From Corythucha ciliata (taxonomy: Eukaryota > Arthropoda > Insecta > Hemiptera > Tingidae): a stretch of 64,000 nt of DNA. The position numbers and the translations under genes were made by a program. Below, one piece after another: positions 1 through 11,330 of the stretch; within the stretch, counting starts at the first letter, position 1; the number at the start of each line of letters is the position of its first letter. The notes under the pieces were generated by a model that made no database searches, was not told the DNA's origin, and saw nothing but the letters and a program-made list of their open reading frames with translations. Where the stretch lies: NCBI GenBank assembly GCA_038030265.1, contig CM075937.1:18166001-18230000 (forward strand). Direction: 5' to 3'.

Positions 1-326
1 CTCCTTTCGGTGGATGGACCACAAAGACATTATTTCGATATGCCGGCTACGATTTGGTCACACTAGGTTATCGCTCATCGCTCTGAGTCAGTCGACAAAC
101 ATCACCCCCCGCGAATGTGATCGGTTGGATATAATAGAGCCGTATCACTCATTTTCTTGAATGTCCGATGCACGAAGCAAACCGCCGGGAGCTGATGAGA
201 GAAATTCTTAAGGAAATAATCCCGCTACCCTTCCATCTTCCACAGTTACTGAACGACCCGGAAAGTCACGAGAGCATAATCAAGGCCATTGTGGAATTTA
301 TAAATAGATCAAATATTAAAATTTAG
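1..326 (+). pseudogene. C-terminal remnant of a non-LTR retrotransposon ORF2
   Basis: The first 326 bases encode the tail of a Jockey-superfamily-like ORF2, read in two frames. The first frame gives CRLRFGHTRLS, the conserved block after the reverse transcriptase. After a frameshift between about 60 and 145, a second frame gives ITHFLECPMHEANRREL, which matches the H-x3-C-P...RR-L element at the end of these proteins, and it ends at TAG 324-326. The window edge cuts off the EN and RT domains. The frameshift makes it non-functional. The clade (Jockey, I or RTE-like) cannot be settled from this part. Confidence 0.7.
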
Positions 327-420
327 GAATAAGAATAGAGCTCAATACCTCCTCTGTAAACTGGCTAATGTACTAGCATACAAAGCCACACAAAAACAAA
401 AAAAAAGAAAAAAAAAAGAG
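1..420 (+). mobile_element. 3' end of a non-LTR retrotransposon with A-rich tail
   Basis: This contains the ORF2 tail, a 3' UTR of about 65 bases (327-391) and an A-rich tail at 392-417 broken by a few C and G. A 3' UTR followed by an A tail is the expected end of a target-primed retrotransposon insertion. Minisatellite-like sequence starts immediately after. Confidence 0.65.
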
Positions 421-600
421 ACTTTATGGTGAAATTGTCCGTTTCATGATAAAACTTGTCAGTTTCACGCGGAAATTGTCCATTTCATAAGGAAATTGTT
501 TGTTTCATGATAAAACATGCAATTTTATGGGAATTCATAAGCTGATGAACAAATGGTTGATTTTATGGTTAAATTGTCATTTTAAAAAGTGGCAATTTAA
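421..600. repeat. Degenerate tandem array, AAATTGTCCGTTTCATG type
   Basis: About six diverged copies of a unit near 29 bp containing AAATTGTC and GTTTCATG. It resembles the 21-bp AATTTCGTCCTGGAAACTGTC array at 7386-8215. No coding potential. Confidence 0.6.
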
Positions 601-644
601 TGAGTGCATCGTCAGATTTGTTTTTTCGTTTTTCGGCAAATTAG

Positions 645-1129
645 TGTAACAAGCTTTTTTTTGGGGCGATATTGGGGAATGGACTTATTACTGGGGGGAA
701 TTAAGAAAAGGATTAAAAAGATTAAAACTAATTTATTGACACAGTATAAAGCCTATTACTAAACTCGGGGAGGACACTCCACGCGGACCTAGGGATCTGA
801 CGGGATTGCGGCGAAGACTCGGACAGCAGAGAGAGCGAGATCAGAGCGCCCCTTCCTTATATCTGTTTTTTGGCACCTAATGGTGGGAAACCCACTTTTC
901 TCACGCTGAGTTTTGCTGACGCTCCAATATTCGCCCTTTCTCGGCGTCTCGGTGATTTCCGTTTTGGTGCAGAGGGGTTGGGGAGGGGTGAGGAAAAATT
1001 TGTATTATTGGTGGATTTAAATAGGGATAATTTTTAGAAGGAATAATAATTAAGGATAAGGACTTAAATGGTTTTTGTAAACTAGGAAAAAGATTAAGTT
1101 GCCTCTGCAGTTGTGTGTACTTCATTACA
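645..1129 (-). mobile_element. Solo LTR, gypsy-like
   Basis: A 485-bp unit starts TGTAA and ends TTACA on either strand. It is flanked by a 4-bp target duplication TTAG at 641-644 and 1130-1133. On the minus strand a TATAAGG box (plus-strand 855-861) is followed by a CTCTCTCTGCTG-type leader region and an AATAAA polyadenylation signal (plus-strand TTTATT 732-737), in the U3-R-U5 order of an LTR. No internal coding region adjoins it, so it is a solo LTR left by recombination. Open frames inside it are not genes. Confidence 0.72.
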
Positions 1130-1133
1130 TTAG

Positions 1134-1665
1134 TTAAATTCGAATTAGTGTAACCAGTGGAACTGATTTATAAACAGCCAAACTCACGAAATTTGGTTTT
1201 GATATAGCAAACAACTGTGAAATTTGAGTTTGAAGGAGGCAAATCCAGGAATTCGGCTTTGAAAAAAGCGAAATAAGTTTTCTGAATAAGCCAAACCTGT
1301 AAAAAAATGATTCCAATAAGAGATGAAACCACGTAAAATTCGCGAAATTGGGTTCGAAATATCAAGAATCCGTGAAATTTGGTTTTGATGGTGTCAAACC
1401 TGTGACTTCTGTTATGGCAGAGTGAAAGTTTGCAGCAAAATTGGGGTTAGAAAAAGCCAAAATCACAAAATTAAGTTTTTTGTAATGTTTGCGTTCGTTT
1501 GTTGCCTAATAAATGTTTTGCATTAACCCAACCTACGGAACTGATTTTATTAAAGAGCTAAAACCCCGAAAAATTGTTTTCGATGAGACAAATATAGCTA
1601 AAACTGGGTTTTAAAGGGCTCAAATCCACAAAATGTGTTCTTGGAAGAGCAAAACCCACAAAATT
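1134..1665. repeat. Family D array (about 30 bp)
   Basis: Diverged copies of a unit like CGAAATTTGGTTTTGAAAGAG followed by CCAAACC. The same family occurs at 2040-2580, 16981-17130, 34356-34985, 36060-36530 and 56080-56480. Confidence 0.6.
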
Positions 1666-1855
1666 TTCTTCTTTTGCAAGACACGCGAGACTCTTGCAAC
1701 ACAGTCTTGGTATTGCGCAAGACTTATTCGCATAAGGTCTTGCAGAAAGTCTTACTCTTGCATTTCATGTCTTGGTCTTTGTCTTGCAGCCGTTAGACAG
1801 TCTTGGTCTTGGTGTTGCTGCAGGATTCTCGCGAAACCGCAAGACCAACCCCTTT
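1666..1855. repeat. GTCTTG/CAAGAC-rich repeat
   Basis: About 190 bp hold a dozen or more GTCTTG or CAAGAC hexamers in both orientations, with weakly inverted ends (CGCGAGACTC near 1685 and TTCTCGCGAAACC near 1828). It looks like a small palindromic element. I do not recognise the family. Confidence 0.5.
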
Positions 1856-1904
1856 TTTTGCTCGTCACTAAACGTCGCCAACAAAACTCCATACATAATA
1901 AAAT

Positions 1905-2580
1905 AAGTAAAATGCTAATTCACAGCTAAAACTGAGAGAAAGCGTTCACTCGCAGATAAAATTTAGGAAACGCTGACTCGTTTTTTCTGGAGGCAAATTC
2001 GTAGCTAAAATTGAGAATAATACGTAATAACGCTTCGCAAAAATCATATTTCTCGTTTATTTAGAGACTTAAGGGCCACCTAGTGACTTTTGCTCCAGGT
2101 CACCGATTCGTGAAGGTCTTTCACTGCTTTTAAACCCTAATTTTCATGGAATTGGCATTAACAAAACCCAATTTTGCGGGGTTTTCACGTTCAAACTTTG
2201 AATTTCACAGGATTGACTCCTGAAACAGCCATTTTTACAGGGTTGACTCATTTAAAAGTCCATTTTCAAGGGGTTTAAAAAGGAATTTCTCGCATTAAAT
2301 TTGAGGCATTCTTGAAAACAATTTGGCAGATTGGGGCTCTGTTGAAGTTATTCCGTTGATTCGGCACTTTCAGAACCCTTTTCCACTGTTTTGACTCATT
2401 CGAGATTCCAATTCCAGTTGTTTGGGACTCTTTTGAAGCCTAAATTGTGCGCATCTGACACTTGCAAATCAATATCGTGGGGTTGGCTCCATGAAATTTA
2501 TGGATTTCAAATCTTAAAAATTAAAAGTTACACGATGCTACTAGTCTCTGACTTTTCCCAGACGACTAAATTTTGTTGAG
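1905..2580. repeat. Family A (minus) then family D-like arrays
   Basis: 1905-2040 has family A units in reverse orientation (GCTAAAACTGAGA type). 2040-2580 has units around TTTCACAGGGTTGACTC, related to family D. No gene seen. Confidence 0.5.
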
Positions 2581-3437
2581 AGAACTATGGTATGATAACA
2601 CTCTGATCATTGAGCACTTTCAATCGAAAGTTACTTTATTGAAATCATTCACAGGTGAATTGGGTGGGCCTTTGACCACTAGCGTACTATGTTGATGGAG
2701 TTGAATGACCGAAAAAGGTTATTTGAATCGTCCATTGACTTGAATCCGCCTTTGTGATGCTACGAGGGTGGAAAGTTATTACGCGAGGATTAAAAGCCGC
2801 TTTTACTATTTTCATCCTCTGTGAGTTCTGTTTTTCCCGATGGTGAAACTGGTGAGCTTCTCACTTACAAAAGTGATGAGGGGCAGGGGTTTTGTTCAGT
2901 GGCGCGAAAGAGGGAATCATTCCCACTTAAAGTATCTGGAAGCAGTCGGTTCGCTTAACTCTGGGAGTAGGTTATTATTGTGAAGGGCGTCACGATGGTA
3001 TAAGATCGGGTATAGTGGTTAGGGGGTGGGGGTTCGTAGAGCCCCTTTGCTGTATTTTCAGAGCTTTCATCTCCTTCTCTTCTTTGCCATCACATCTCAC
3101 TACAACGTTTCCTTTCTTAAGAGAATAGTATTTCATCTAGCTCGTATAGTTGGTAAATAGGATACGGAAACGGGTGGATAATGCGATTACAATTAAGCGC
3201 CATTCGTCTTTCTGGTATTAACGTTGTGGGTCTGTGTCTGAGGAGAAGTTGGAAGGATGAATGTAGAAACTTCAGTTGGTTAATTTGTTGAGAAAAGTTT
3301 GATCTCGAACTGACAAAATAGTTACCTACCTACTCGCTTATTTTCTGTACGCATTCTAGTCTAGTTTTTTATGTATAATGCCACCAATGTTTCAGGATAT
3401 TAAAGAATTCCCGAATGAATGAAGGACACCGTTTGAA
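2581..3437. other. Intergenic, nothing recognised
   Basis: Low-repeat sequence downstream of the oxysterol-binding gene, which runs on the minus strand. I see no open frame, RNA gene or TIR element. CAGTGGCGCG at 2899 resembles a hAT terminus, but no partner end was found. Confidence 0.5.
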
Positions 3438-3443
3438 TTTATT
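3438..3443 (-). terminator. Polyadenylation signal AATAAA
   Basis: AATAAA on the minus strand (TTTATT on plus) lies 34 bp past the stop codon of the oxysterol-binding gene. That spacing suits a very short 3' UTR. Confidence 0.5.
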
Positions 3444-3476
3444 CTGTTCACAAAACAAAAAACTGTAGAAATTTGG

Positions 3477-4661
3477 TCAAAATATATCAGGACATCGTGA
3501 CCAGTCCTGCCTTTCTTTACACTTCCAATACTCGCCGGTGTATTTATAAATTGGATTTCCCGTTACAGGATCTTTATCTTTTTTGAACCAAGCTGGAAGT
3601 GGCTGTGAATTCGACTTGTTTCCACTTCCCCCCTCTTTCCTTTTCAGTCTTTGCTTCTCCTCGAGTATTAATTTAACCGAATTCGCCGCCTCCCAATTCC
3701 CTTCCTCCATGAGTCGCTGATCTGGACGATTTCTGGAGTCAGTCGGAGCAATACCGTTTTCTTTCTCATTCAACTGGCACGCGAAAACTGTGAAATCATA
3801 GTATTTATCGTTGTCGGCTGGCGGTGGTGTCATTTTCCAGATATTTCTGAACGTCCCAGTTTTGTGGACTGGGCTTTCCGGGGTGCCTTCGACTTTTGTC
3901 ACCGGCGCGATATCGATTCTATCGTCCCAGGTACCGTTGATGACCCAGTTTACCACTAAATTGGAGTCTTCGACGTAGCCTTTAACTCGTCTTTGCCCTT
4001 CCTTGCTGAAGTAGCTGTATGGGACGAACGTCAAGTGACAATTAGCCTTTGTTGTATGATTCGTGATGGTCATGTCACCCGAGTTGTCGACCCAAATTTT
4101 TCCGACTATTATGTTATGAACTGTTGTGTTGACCTTTCGCCACGTGTAATGATTCCCATCTTTGAACACTAAATGAGCAATTCCCAAAGGTACAACTTGT
4201 AGATACTTTCCTCTGAATTTAGCCGACATTGAAAATTCTTGCCAAAGTGTCCATTTTTTACTCTCGCAGTACTGAGCCACTACAGGTGGATGATGCGAAA
4301 CTTGCTCAGAAACTAAACGCCAGCCCATATCATCTCGACGGTCACATTCGAACGTTTCACCTAGAAGTGGATTAAAAGGCTTGGACATTCGTTTTGACGT
4401 CGTCGAATAAGATGAAACGGTGAAGGCGGCCACAAAAGCGAGTTGCTCAGTCGAGTCTGACAAATCAGCCGCCTGGTCTAAGATGGAAGAGTACTCGAAA
4501 TCTTCGGCGAGTCGTTGAAGCATGGACAACGGCTCGGAGAAATTGACGGGCATGGGAATTTTACTCAAGTCCTTGCCGACGGAGTTTTTCAAAATGTTCC
4601 ACAGTGAGACCGGGGCATACGGCCGGTCGGGAATCCGCGTGCGACGTTGATGAGGCGTCAT
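3477..4661 (-). CDS. Oxysterol-binding protein, ORD domain (OSBP type)
   Basis: A 394-residue open frame covers the whole oxysterol-binding related domain. In order it has RRTRIP (residues 6-11), a lid region with LSKIPMPVNFSEPLSMLQR, SSYSTT and SKPFNPLLGETFE, the family signature EQVSHHPP near residue 120, FRGKYLQVVPLG, the YTW/TTVHNIIVGK block, the APTDSRNRPDQRLME phospholipid-contact region, and a C-terminal DPVTGNPIYKYTGEYWKC...CPDIF. This domain exchanges sterol and PI4P between membranes at ER contact sites. OSBP proteins usually carry an N-terminal PH domain and are about 800 residues; that part is absent here. The frame is open upstream to a TGA near 4701, with an acceptor-like T-run ending in ATAG just downstream of that TGA. 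It is therefore either the terminal exon of a larger OSBP gene running leftward or a retained ORD-only retrocopy. No stops or frameshifts suggest selection. Confidence 0.93.
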   Translation of the reverse strand: MTPHQRRTRIPDRPYAPVSLWNILKNSVGKDLSKIPMPVNFSEPLSMLQRLAEDFEYSSILDQAADLSDSTEQLAFVAAFTVSSYSTTSKRMSKPFNPLLGETFECDRRDDMGWRLVSEQVSHHPPVVAQYCESKKWTLWQEFSMSAKFRGKYLQVVPLGIAHLVFKDGNHYTWRKVNTTVHNIIVGKIWVDNSGDMTITNHTTKANCHLTFVPYSYFSKEGQRRVKGYVEDSNLVVNWVINGTWDDRIDIAPVTKVEGTPESPVHKTGTFRNIWKMTPPPADNDKYYDFTVFACQLNEKENGIAPTDSRNRPDQRLMEEGNWEAANSVKLILEEKQRLKRKEGGSGNKSNSQPLPAWFKKDKDPVTGNPIYKYTGEYWKCKERQDWSRCPDIF

Positions 4662-5902
4662 TTCATCATGTTTCCAAAGGTGGGGACAAAAACTATTTCA
4701 TTAAAAAAAATTCACTCCCTCAAATCAGTGCCCCAATTTTGACTTGAACTTGGGGCGAAAGTTTCCTCAAGTCCCATCCATAATTCAAATTTTAAATAAT
4801 TAAATAATTTCAGCTTCACTTTACACGTTTAATTGATCATACAACTACTACACCGACACTAATTTAATTGTAGAATATCACGGTAACGGACTGACTGCGA
4901 CTGGCACAATCCTTATGAGGGTGCACGCTGTTGGGGGGGGGGGGGAACCTGTAACACTCTTAAGTTTTATTATGAAAACCTAAGCGTTCTCTCCAGAGCT
5001 TGCATGCTATTTTACTCGCCTAAACGTAATTAGTATAAAATAGCCCTTATTACCTAAAGAATTAAATTGCCTTCGCGTGTTGTCCAAATAACGTGAAAGC
5101 AATTACTCACTTATTTCGTTTTCCCCCATTTTCGATCGTGGAGTGGAGAGGGGAAGGTCTGGCTTCCAAATACCATTTCTTCGTCCCTTTAAACACATTT
5201 TAGCCCCTTATATAATAGTTCTTGTCGAAACGTCTTCAGTCGTTTCTTCACTCCATCCTAGCCCCATCCCCGCCCACCGCCATCACACAAAAAGCACTCC
5301 ACAGTTCACCGCACGCCATTATAGAGGCTTATTCGTTTCCCCTCACTTCATGTGCAAGTAGGAAATGTTCTGCCCCCCCCCCCTTCACTGTTTTTCTTTT
5401 TTAGGTCCGAAAGAAACGTTGTTGAAGAAAAAAAAAAGGGAAGCCGAAAATCGCGGTTAGTTTAATTAGAACTGGCCGAAAAAGCAAATGGTGAGAGCAG
5501 TAGTTAACGAGCAGCATTTTTCTTGTATATATATATATATACCATTAGGAGAACGGGTGTTCGGGCAGCGAAGGTGAGAAAAGAACGAAAGAGTTTCAGA
5601 GTGAAAGAAGAGAATGGCACAGAACAAACTTTTTTTGTCCGACAAAAAGGTGAAAAAACAAGCGTTTAACGAGAGGTTGTGAGGGCTAAACAACGGAAAG
5701 ATTACGTTTTTTCAAGGCTGTATATCTACAAATAGAAAGAAATTCCCTTCATTTTTTTCCTTGCGTTAAAAGGGAAATATAATATTGAGCCCTATTTTCA
5801 GTGATAGTGAAACGTTTTGGATATTTTCAAAGCCTGGGAAATTAAAATACATAAAAATTTAGCAAGGCTGCGATTATATATTATCTACTCGTCTGTTTTA
5901 TA
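4662..5902. other. Upstream or intronic sequence, no further gene seen
   Basis: Low-repeat DNA with a poly-G run at 4933-4945, a poly-C run at 5373-5383 and a short (TA)n at about 5526-5541. If the OSBP frame is a last exon, this is its preceding intron. I could not find the PH-domain exons. Confidence 0.5.
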
Positions 5903-5989
5903 GTTGGAAACAGTGGCGCCGAAACGATGTCAACGAGGTATAACGGAATTCTGGAACAAGGACCCAACCCACCGCTCGGCATGCTCATA

Positions 5990-7385
5990 TGGACGGGAAG
6001 TGGCAAAATGGACAATTCCGCACGCACCATTGAAAATGGCTAAACTGACAATTCATATACCCTAAAATAACCAACCCCCATCCCTCTAACGCACTAACAA
6101 TTTCAATCTTCGAAATGTTTCTGTCTCGAAATGGCCGAACTGTGGTCATTCGTGCCCTTTGCAAAGCGTCAGGGACGATTCGCCCCTTGAAAGTGGCTAA
6201 ACTGACTGATCTGCGCCCCAAAAAAAGGCCATACGTATGTTTTCATGGACTAATTGTGCTTCGCTCTACTAAAAATGACTAAAAACTGCTGAATTGACTA
6301 TATACACCCCTTACGATTTGCTTCTTTAAAATCACTAAGCTGGCAATTATTGCTCTGAAAGTAGCCAAACTGGCAATTCAAGCTCAAAAAAATGACCATC
6401 AGTGCCCCTAAAATGTCAAAACTGATGATCCGCGCTTTTCAAATGGTAAAAACTGACCATTTGTATCCAAAAATGGTGAATCTGGTGATCCTTGCCTTAC
6501 AAATGGCTAAACCAATCGTTCGCCCCCCCCCCCCTGAATTGATATTATTGACGATTTTCGTCCTCTGGAAATAGAACAAACGGAATATTCACGCCCTGAA
6601 AATCCTTGGAAATACTTAAAATGATGACTCACACTTTGAAAAAAGCTAAACTGATAATTTATGATCTAGAAAAAGCCAAATTGGCAATTCGCACGTCGCA
6701 CCTCAAAATGGCCAAACTGACGATTCGCGCTTCCAAAATAACCAGAGTGACGAACTCACAACCTGAAAATGGAAAACTGACTGTTCAGCCCTAGCAATAG
6801 CTTGGCGGGCTATTCTAGTCTGAGAACATGTCAAATCTGTGACTACTTTCTTACAAACATTAGTAAAACTGAAGAAAATTTGCAAGTTACTGGTTACAAA
6901 AGCCCAACTGATTATTCGCACCAAAAAAAATGGCAGAAACGGCTGTACGCGCCTTAGAAATAGCTAAGATGATGATTCGCGCCATTGAAAATGTTTTAAG
7001 TGACGATTTGTGCCTTGACAATTCCCAAAAACGTGCATTCGTGCACCAAAAATGGCCAAATATATTATTCCGCGCCATTGAAAATGGTTAAACTGACAAT
7101 TCGTGCCCTAGAATAACCAAAGGCGTTAAAAATTGCAATATTTTAAGTTGCGCTCCGAAAATGGTCAAACTGGTCATTCGCACTCTTTGGAAAGCGTCAG
7201 AGACAATTCGTCTCTTGAAAGTGGTAGAACGAATGCATTTACGTTCCAAAAATAGCCAAATTGACCATTCGTTCCTTAAAAACGCCTTAACTGACGATTC
7301 ATGCTCTAACGATCACAAAAATGACTATTCACGCACTAGAACTTGTAAACTCACGTCACTGGCGAGAATTCGGGTTTCAGACTCT
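5990..7385. repeat. Family B array (about 31 bp)
   Basis: Roughly 40 diverged copies of a unit like AAAATGGCCAAACTGACGAT followed by TCGCGCCCTG. The same unit in the opposite orientation fills 9371-10330 and 11331-11727. It lies inside the hAT-like element. A poly-C run sits at 6523-6534. Confidence 0.75.
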
Positions 7386-8215
7386 TGATTTTCTTAACCC
7401 TCCCTCGGCAACTGCTAATTTCACTCGAGCTGTCAATTTCGTCCTTAAAACTGTCAATTTTGTCTTGAAAAACTCTCAGTTTCACCCCAGAAACTGACGG
7501 TTTTGACTCAGAATCTGTCAATTTCCTTCTACATAACAAAATATCACAAAACTAGATATTCAGTTACAGACAATTCGGGCTCACAACATGGGATTTTTGA
7601 TCCCCTTCACTTGAAACAGTCGAGTACTAAAAACTCGCATAACAATTCCGTCTGTAGCCAAAATGGATCCGAAATAACGTTGTTATAGGAAAGTCCTTTA
7701 TAGCGGACGCTGCCGGGTTAATTCCATCTTTTAAACTGTCGATTTCCTCCTGGTATTGCCAAATTCGTCCTAGTACTGTTGATTTCGTCCCAGTATTGCC
7801 AATTTCATCATCGAAGCAATCAATTTGCGCCTATTGCGTCCTATAAATGGTCAATTTCGTTCTGAAATCATTCAAAACTGCAAACTTCGTCATTCAAAAC
7901 TGTCAATTTCGTCGTTCCAAGCTGTTGATTTCGTCCTGGAAACAGTCTATTTCGTTCTATAAACTGTCATTTTTGTCCGAGAAACTATCAATGGACATTA
8001 TTGTCCCGGAAACAGTCAATTCCGTTTTAGAAACTGTACATTTTGTCTAGGAATTTGTAAATTTTGTCGTCAAACTATCAAAGTCGTTCTAAATCTCCCA
8101 ATTTCATGTTATAGACTGTCAATTTCTTTCTCGAATCTGCCAATTTCGTCCTGGACACTGTCAATTTCGACGTTGAAAACTGTAAATTTCGTCTTTCTTT
8201 GGTTTTGACAACCCT
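7386..8215. repeat. Family C array (about 21 bp)
   Basis: Several tens of diverged copies of AATTTCGTCCTGGAAACTGT. This occupies the right part of the hAT-like element and occurs again at 22050-22720. Confidence 0.75.
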
Positions 8216-8345
8216 TATCTTCCTCCTTTTTACTTCAATGTTATTTATCGCCTCCTCAATCACGGACCATTCACCCCCTCCTAGAGATTTGTAGCGGCTG
8301 GCTACACCTACACCTGGGTATAGTGGCGGCGCTACTGGTTGGAAA

Positions 8346-9370
8346 GAGAAGTGCCCAGCACTGGGCAACATATTTCAGTTGAGATTTATAGGTCAAAAGC
8401 TGTGTCTTTGGTAGTATGGTGGAGTCATGAGGGGAACGCAACGACAAGTACACAAATAACTGTTTTGCTCATCGCTGCTGATAAAGCGAGCTATCAAGAT
8501 AAATAATATAGGAGTGAGACTGGAGTCCCCTCCAAAAACAGGAGCGTCTTAAACAAAGAACATTGCCACAGACTGTGTAGAATGAGAGGGCAGGCGAAGA
8601 TATATTATAGGCAAGGAGGAAAAGTATATTCATAAATCAAACGAGTGTGTTCAGACTCTTATTTTTGGAGGGGACCATCTCATCAATTACGTGATTGCCC
8701 ACCCTCTTCACACCCCACCAGTCTGACACTGGCAATTCAGGTTTATATCGATGGGAGAATAGAGCTTGGGCTGAGAGTGACAAAGAGAGAGAGAGAGTGA
8801 GTGAGTGAGACAGATAATACGGGAGGCCTTTTCACGTCCAGCTCAAACTGAGTGAGGGGTTCCCTTCTGATCTCGATCTGGGCGATTTTTTTTTCTGGGA
8901 AGTGGGATCTTTATTGGAAACGCTTTTTTTTAACGCCACAAAGGCTTTCACAGATGGCCTTTTTACGTGTATGTGAATGGGGGGAGGGGTGGTTAACCTG
9001 TCCAGTTTGCCCGACTTTTTTCTTCGAAACTGACACCCCTATAACCTCAACTTATTACCTATTTTTTGAAAATACTTCAGCATCAAAGAGCGCATCACTC
9101 CATGGATTTCCATGAATGGATGTTATAGCAAACATCTACGGAGTGATGACCCAACCGGTTGCCACCCGGAAACACATTGCATAATTGCCGATGCCCATTA
9201 GCCTCAAAATTATCATATTTCACTGCCTCTGTTGGAAGGAATTGGTTTCAAAAGGTGCATCAGGATTGTCTTACACATTCCAGGGCGACAACCATTGCCA
9301 AAAACTGAAAAAAAAAGACAGCTATTTTCATGACTACTATTTTGATGGCTGTAGTATCCTGATCCAAAGT
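8346..9370. other. Intergenic, nothing recognised
   Basis: Low-repeat sequence with a (GA)n/(GAGT)n microsatellite near 8787-8813. No coding, RNA or TIR feature is supported. Confidence 0.5.
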
Positions 9371-10436
9371 AGCATTGGTGACATCTGAGCTGGGGGGACG
9401 GATAGCAGTTTCGAGACCAATTTGTCAGTGCCCCGGCGGGAATTGCCAATTTAGCCACGTTTCAAGTGCGATTGTGCATGGCCAGTTTGGCAATTATGAG
9501 GGAAGGAATCGTCTGTTTGTGCATTTTCAAGACACAAATTATCCGATTATCTTTTTTTTAGAACACATTTCAGGCTTAAAACTGATGTCAGTCAGTTTTA
9601 CCGATTTTATGGCAGTAGTACCAAGTTTGGATGTTTCTAGGGCACCATTCAGTGCCCTATGTGTGTTGAAGTCAGTTTTACGTCAAGTCAAGTCAGTACG
9701 TCAAGCCAAAGTGATAATGGTTTGTTAGGGCATTTTCTGCGTGCGAATGGTCGATTTTGCCATTTATGGAGCAGGCATCACCTTTACAGGCATTTTCAGG
9801 GAGAAAATTGTCAGTTTTGGAATGTTTTGAGCGGGAATCGCCAGTTTGGCTATTTGTAGCACAAAAATAATCAGTTTGGCTATTTCAAAGATGTGAATCA
9901 TCAGTTATGCCATTTCAGGCCGCAAATGGTCAAGCCAAGGCGTGAACGGTCAGTCTGGATATTTGGTCGATTTTGCAATGCAAGAAAGGAATCATCTGTT
10001 TGGGATTTTTTTGGGCACGAATAGCCAGTTTAGACGTTTTTAGGGCACAAATAGTCTGTCAAACCAATGCGCGAATTGTAAGTTTGGTTATTTTTGGCAA
10101 GCGAATGGTTGATTTAGCCATTTTCATCGTCTGGAATCATGATCTTCCAGGAATTTTCAGGGCCGCACGAATCGTTGGTATAGCCATTTGTGGTACGCGT
10201 AAAGTTAGTTTAACTATTTTTAGGACACACATAGTCAGTTTAGCTATTTTCTAGACGCGAATCGTCAGTTTTGCCATTTTAGGGTGGGATTATGGTTAGC
10301 ATAGCACTTCTCACTTAGCTAATTCAGTAATTTTTAGGCACCGAAGACTGTCAAACAATTTGTAGTTGAGCGGAGCACCCAATTTCTCAAGCGCCCCCCC
10401 CCCCTGACCGATTCCTCAATCCGCGCCTGGTCAGTG
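9371..10436. repeat. Family B array ending in a hAT-like terminus
   Basis: 9371-10330 holds units such as CAGTTTGGCCATTTTCAGG followed by GCGCGAATGGT. The segment closes with a poly-C run (10394-10404) and CCGCGCCTG at 10436, which read in reverse is CAGGCGCGG, a hAT-like end. No convincing left partner was located. Confidence 0.6.
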
Positions 10437-10740
10437 CAATAAATAGCATTGATGCCACGTATAATTACTTTCCATAATTACTGTCCATAAATATCGAGTT
10501 TTTATAGTCAAAAAAATCCGTTTTTGTTTGTTTGTTTGTTGTCTTTTTTTACTTATTTATTCTATTGATGTTTTTTCATTTAGTTGTTTATTTATTTTTT
10601 TGTTATTTTTTAACTATGATGTGTGAAGTACGTGGGGGGGGGGGGGTTCTGACCCCCAAAACCATCCCCAGGGGCAAACCCACAGACTGCAAGGCATACA
10701 CGTCGATAAGATTTTTTTAATTATCACAATTTTAAGAGTA
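10437..10740. other. A/T-rich spacer with poly-G
   Basis: T-rich sequence (TTTG and TTTA motifs) and a 13-base G run at 10634-10646, followed by TTCTGACCCCC. No gene. Confidence 0.5.
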
Positions 10741-11250
10741 AATTAACACCTGTCGTGGCCTCGATTTCACCTAATTTAATTCCCAATTTAGCGTTTTTCC
10801 AAACTTTATCCCTAAATTACCGTTTTCTCGATTTGAGCAATTTTGGGGCTTTTCTCAACTTTACGTTTTATTTTCAGTCGCAAATAATTAGTGCTTTTAT
10901 ATTAATTTCGGCCGGTAATGCTTTTTTTTCAATTTTAGCCGCAAATTAATGATGTTTTCTTTTTTAGCCGCATTTTAACGATTTATCAATTTTGAACCAT
11001 CATGCATTGGCGATTTTTCTGAATTTTTCCTGTGACTTAGCCGTTTTACACAATTTTATTAACAAATTAGCGTTTTTTTGTCCACCAATTGACGTATTCT
11101 CAATGTCATAATTATGTCCGTATTTGCACTTCCCACCAATTTTAGCCAAGGATTGAGAAATTTCTCAATTTTTGGCCGCTAAATAGTGATTTTATTCAAT
11201 TTTAGCTGTGGATTTTCCCGTTTTTCTTCAATTAACAAAAGAACCTACGA
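10741..11250 (+). repeat. Family A array (about 29-30 bp)
   Basis: Diverged units of GAATTAGCGTTTTTCTCAAT followed by TTTAGCCGC. This is the most abundant family in the window; orientation is named plus here. Confidence 0.72.
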
Positions 11251-11330
11251 AAAAGAATCGTAAGTTTCACCGTTCACCAGCCGCATACAGTCCTGCGCTT
11301 CAAAAATTTTATAGGGAGTGAATAGCCGGT

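Larger units (their letters stand above)
5911..8337. mobile_element. hAT-like non-autonomous element carrying two minisatellite arrays
   Basis: The left end is CAGTGGCGCCG at 5911 and the right end is CGGCGCTACTG, ending 8337; these are inverted with one mismatch. The flanks are an exact 8-bp direct repeat, GTTGGAAA, at 5903-5910 and 8338-8345. An 8-bp duplication plus CAGTG termini is the hAT superfamily signature. The 2427-bp interior has no transposase frame. It is filled by a roughly 31-bp array (5990-7385) and a roughly 21-bp array (7386-8215), followed by a unique right shoulder with ATCACGGA. This shoulder recurs at 23510-23606 in a second copy. Confidence 0.82.

Noticed and set aside
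9423..10444. GTCAGTGC on both sides of a family B array, as a possible 8-bp target duplication
   Set aside because: GTCAGT is part of the family B unit itself, and the left sequence CCCGGCGGG is a poor match to the right end CAGGCGCGG. It is probably coincidence.
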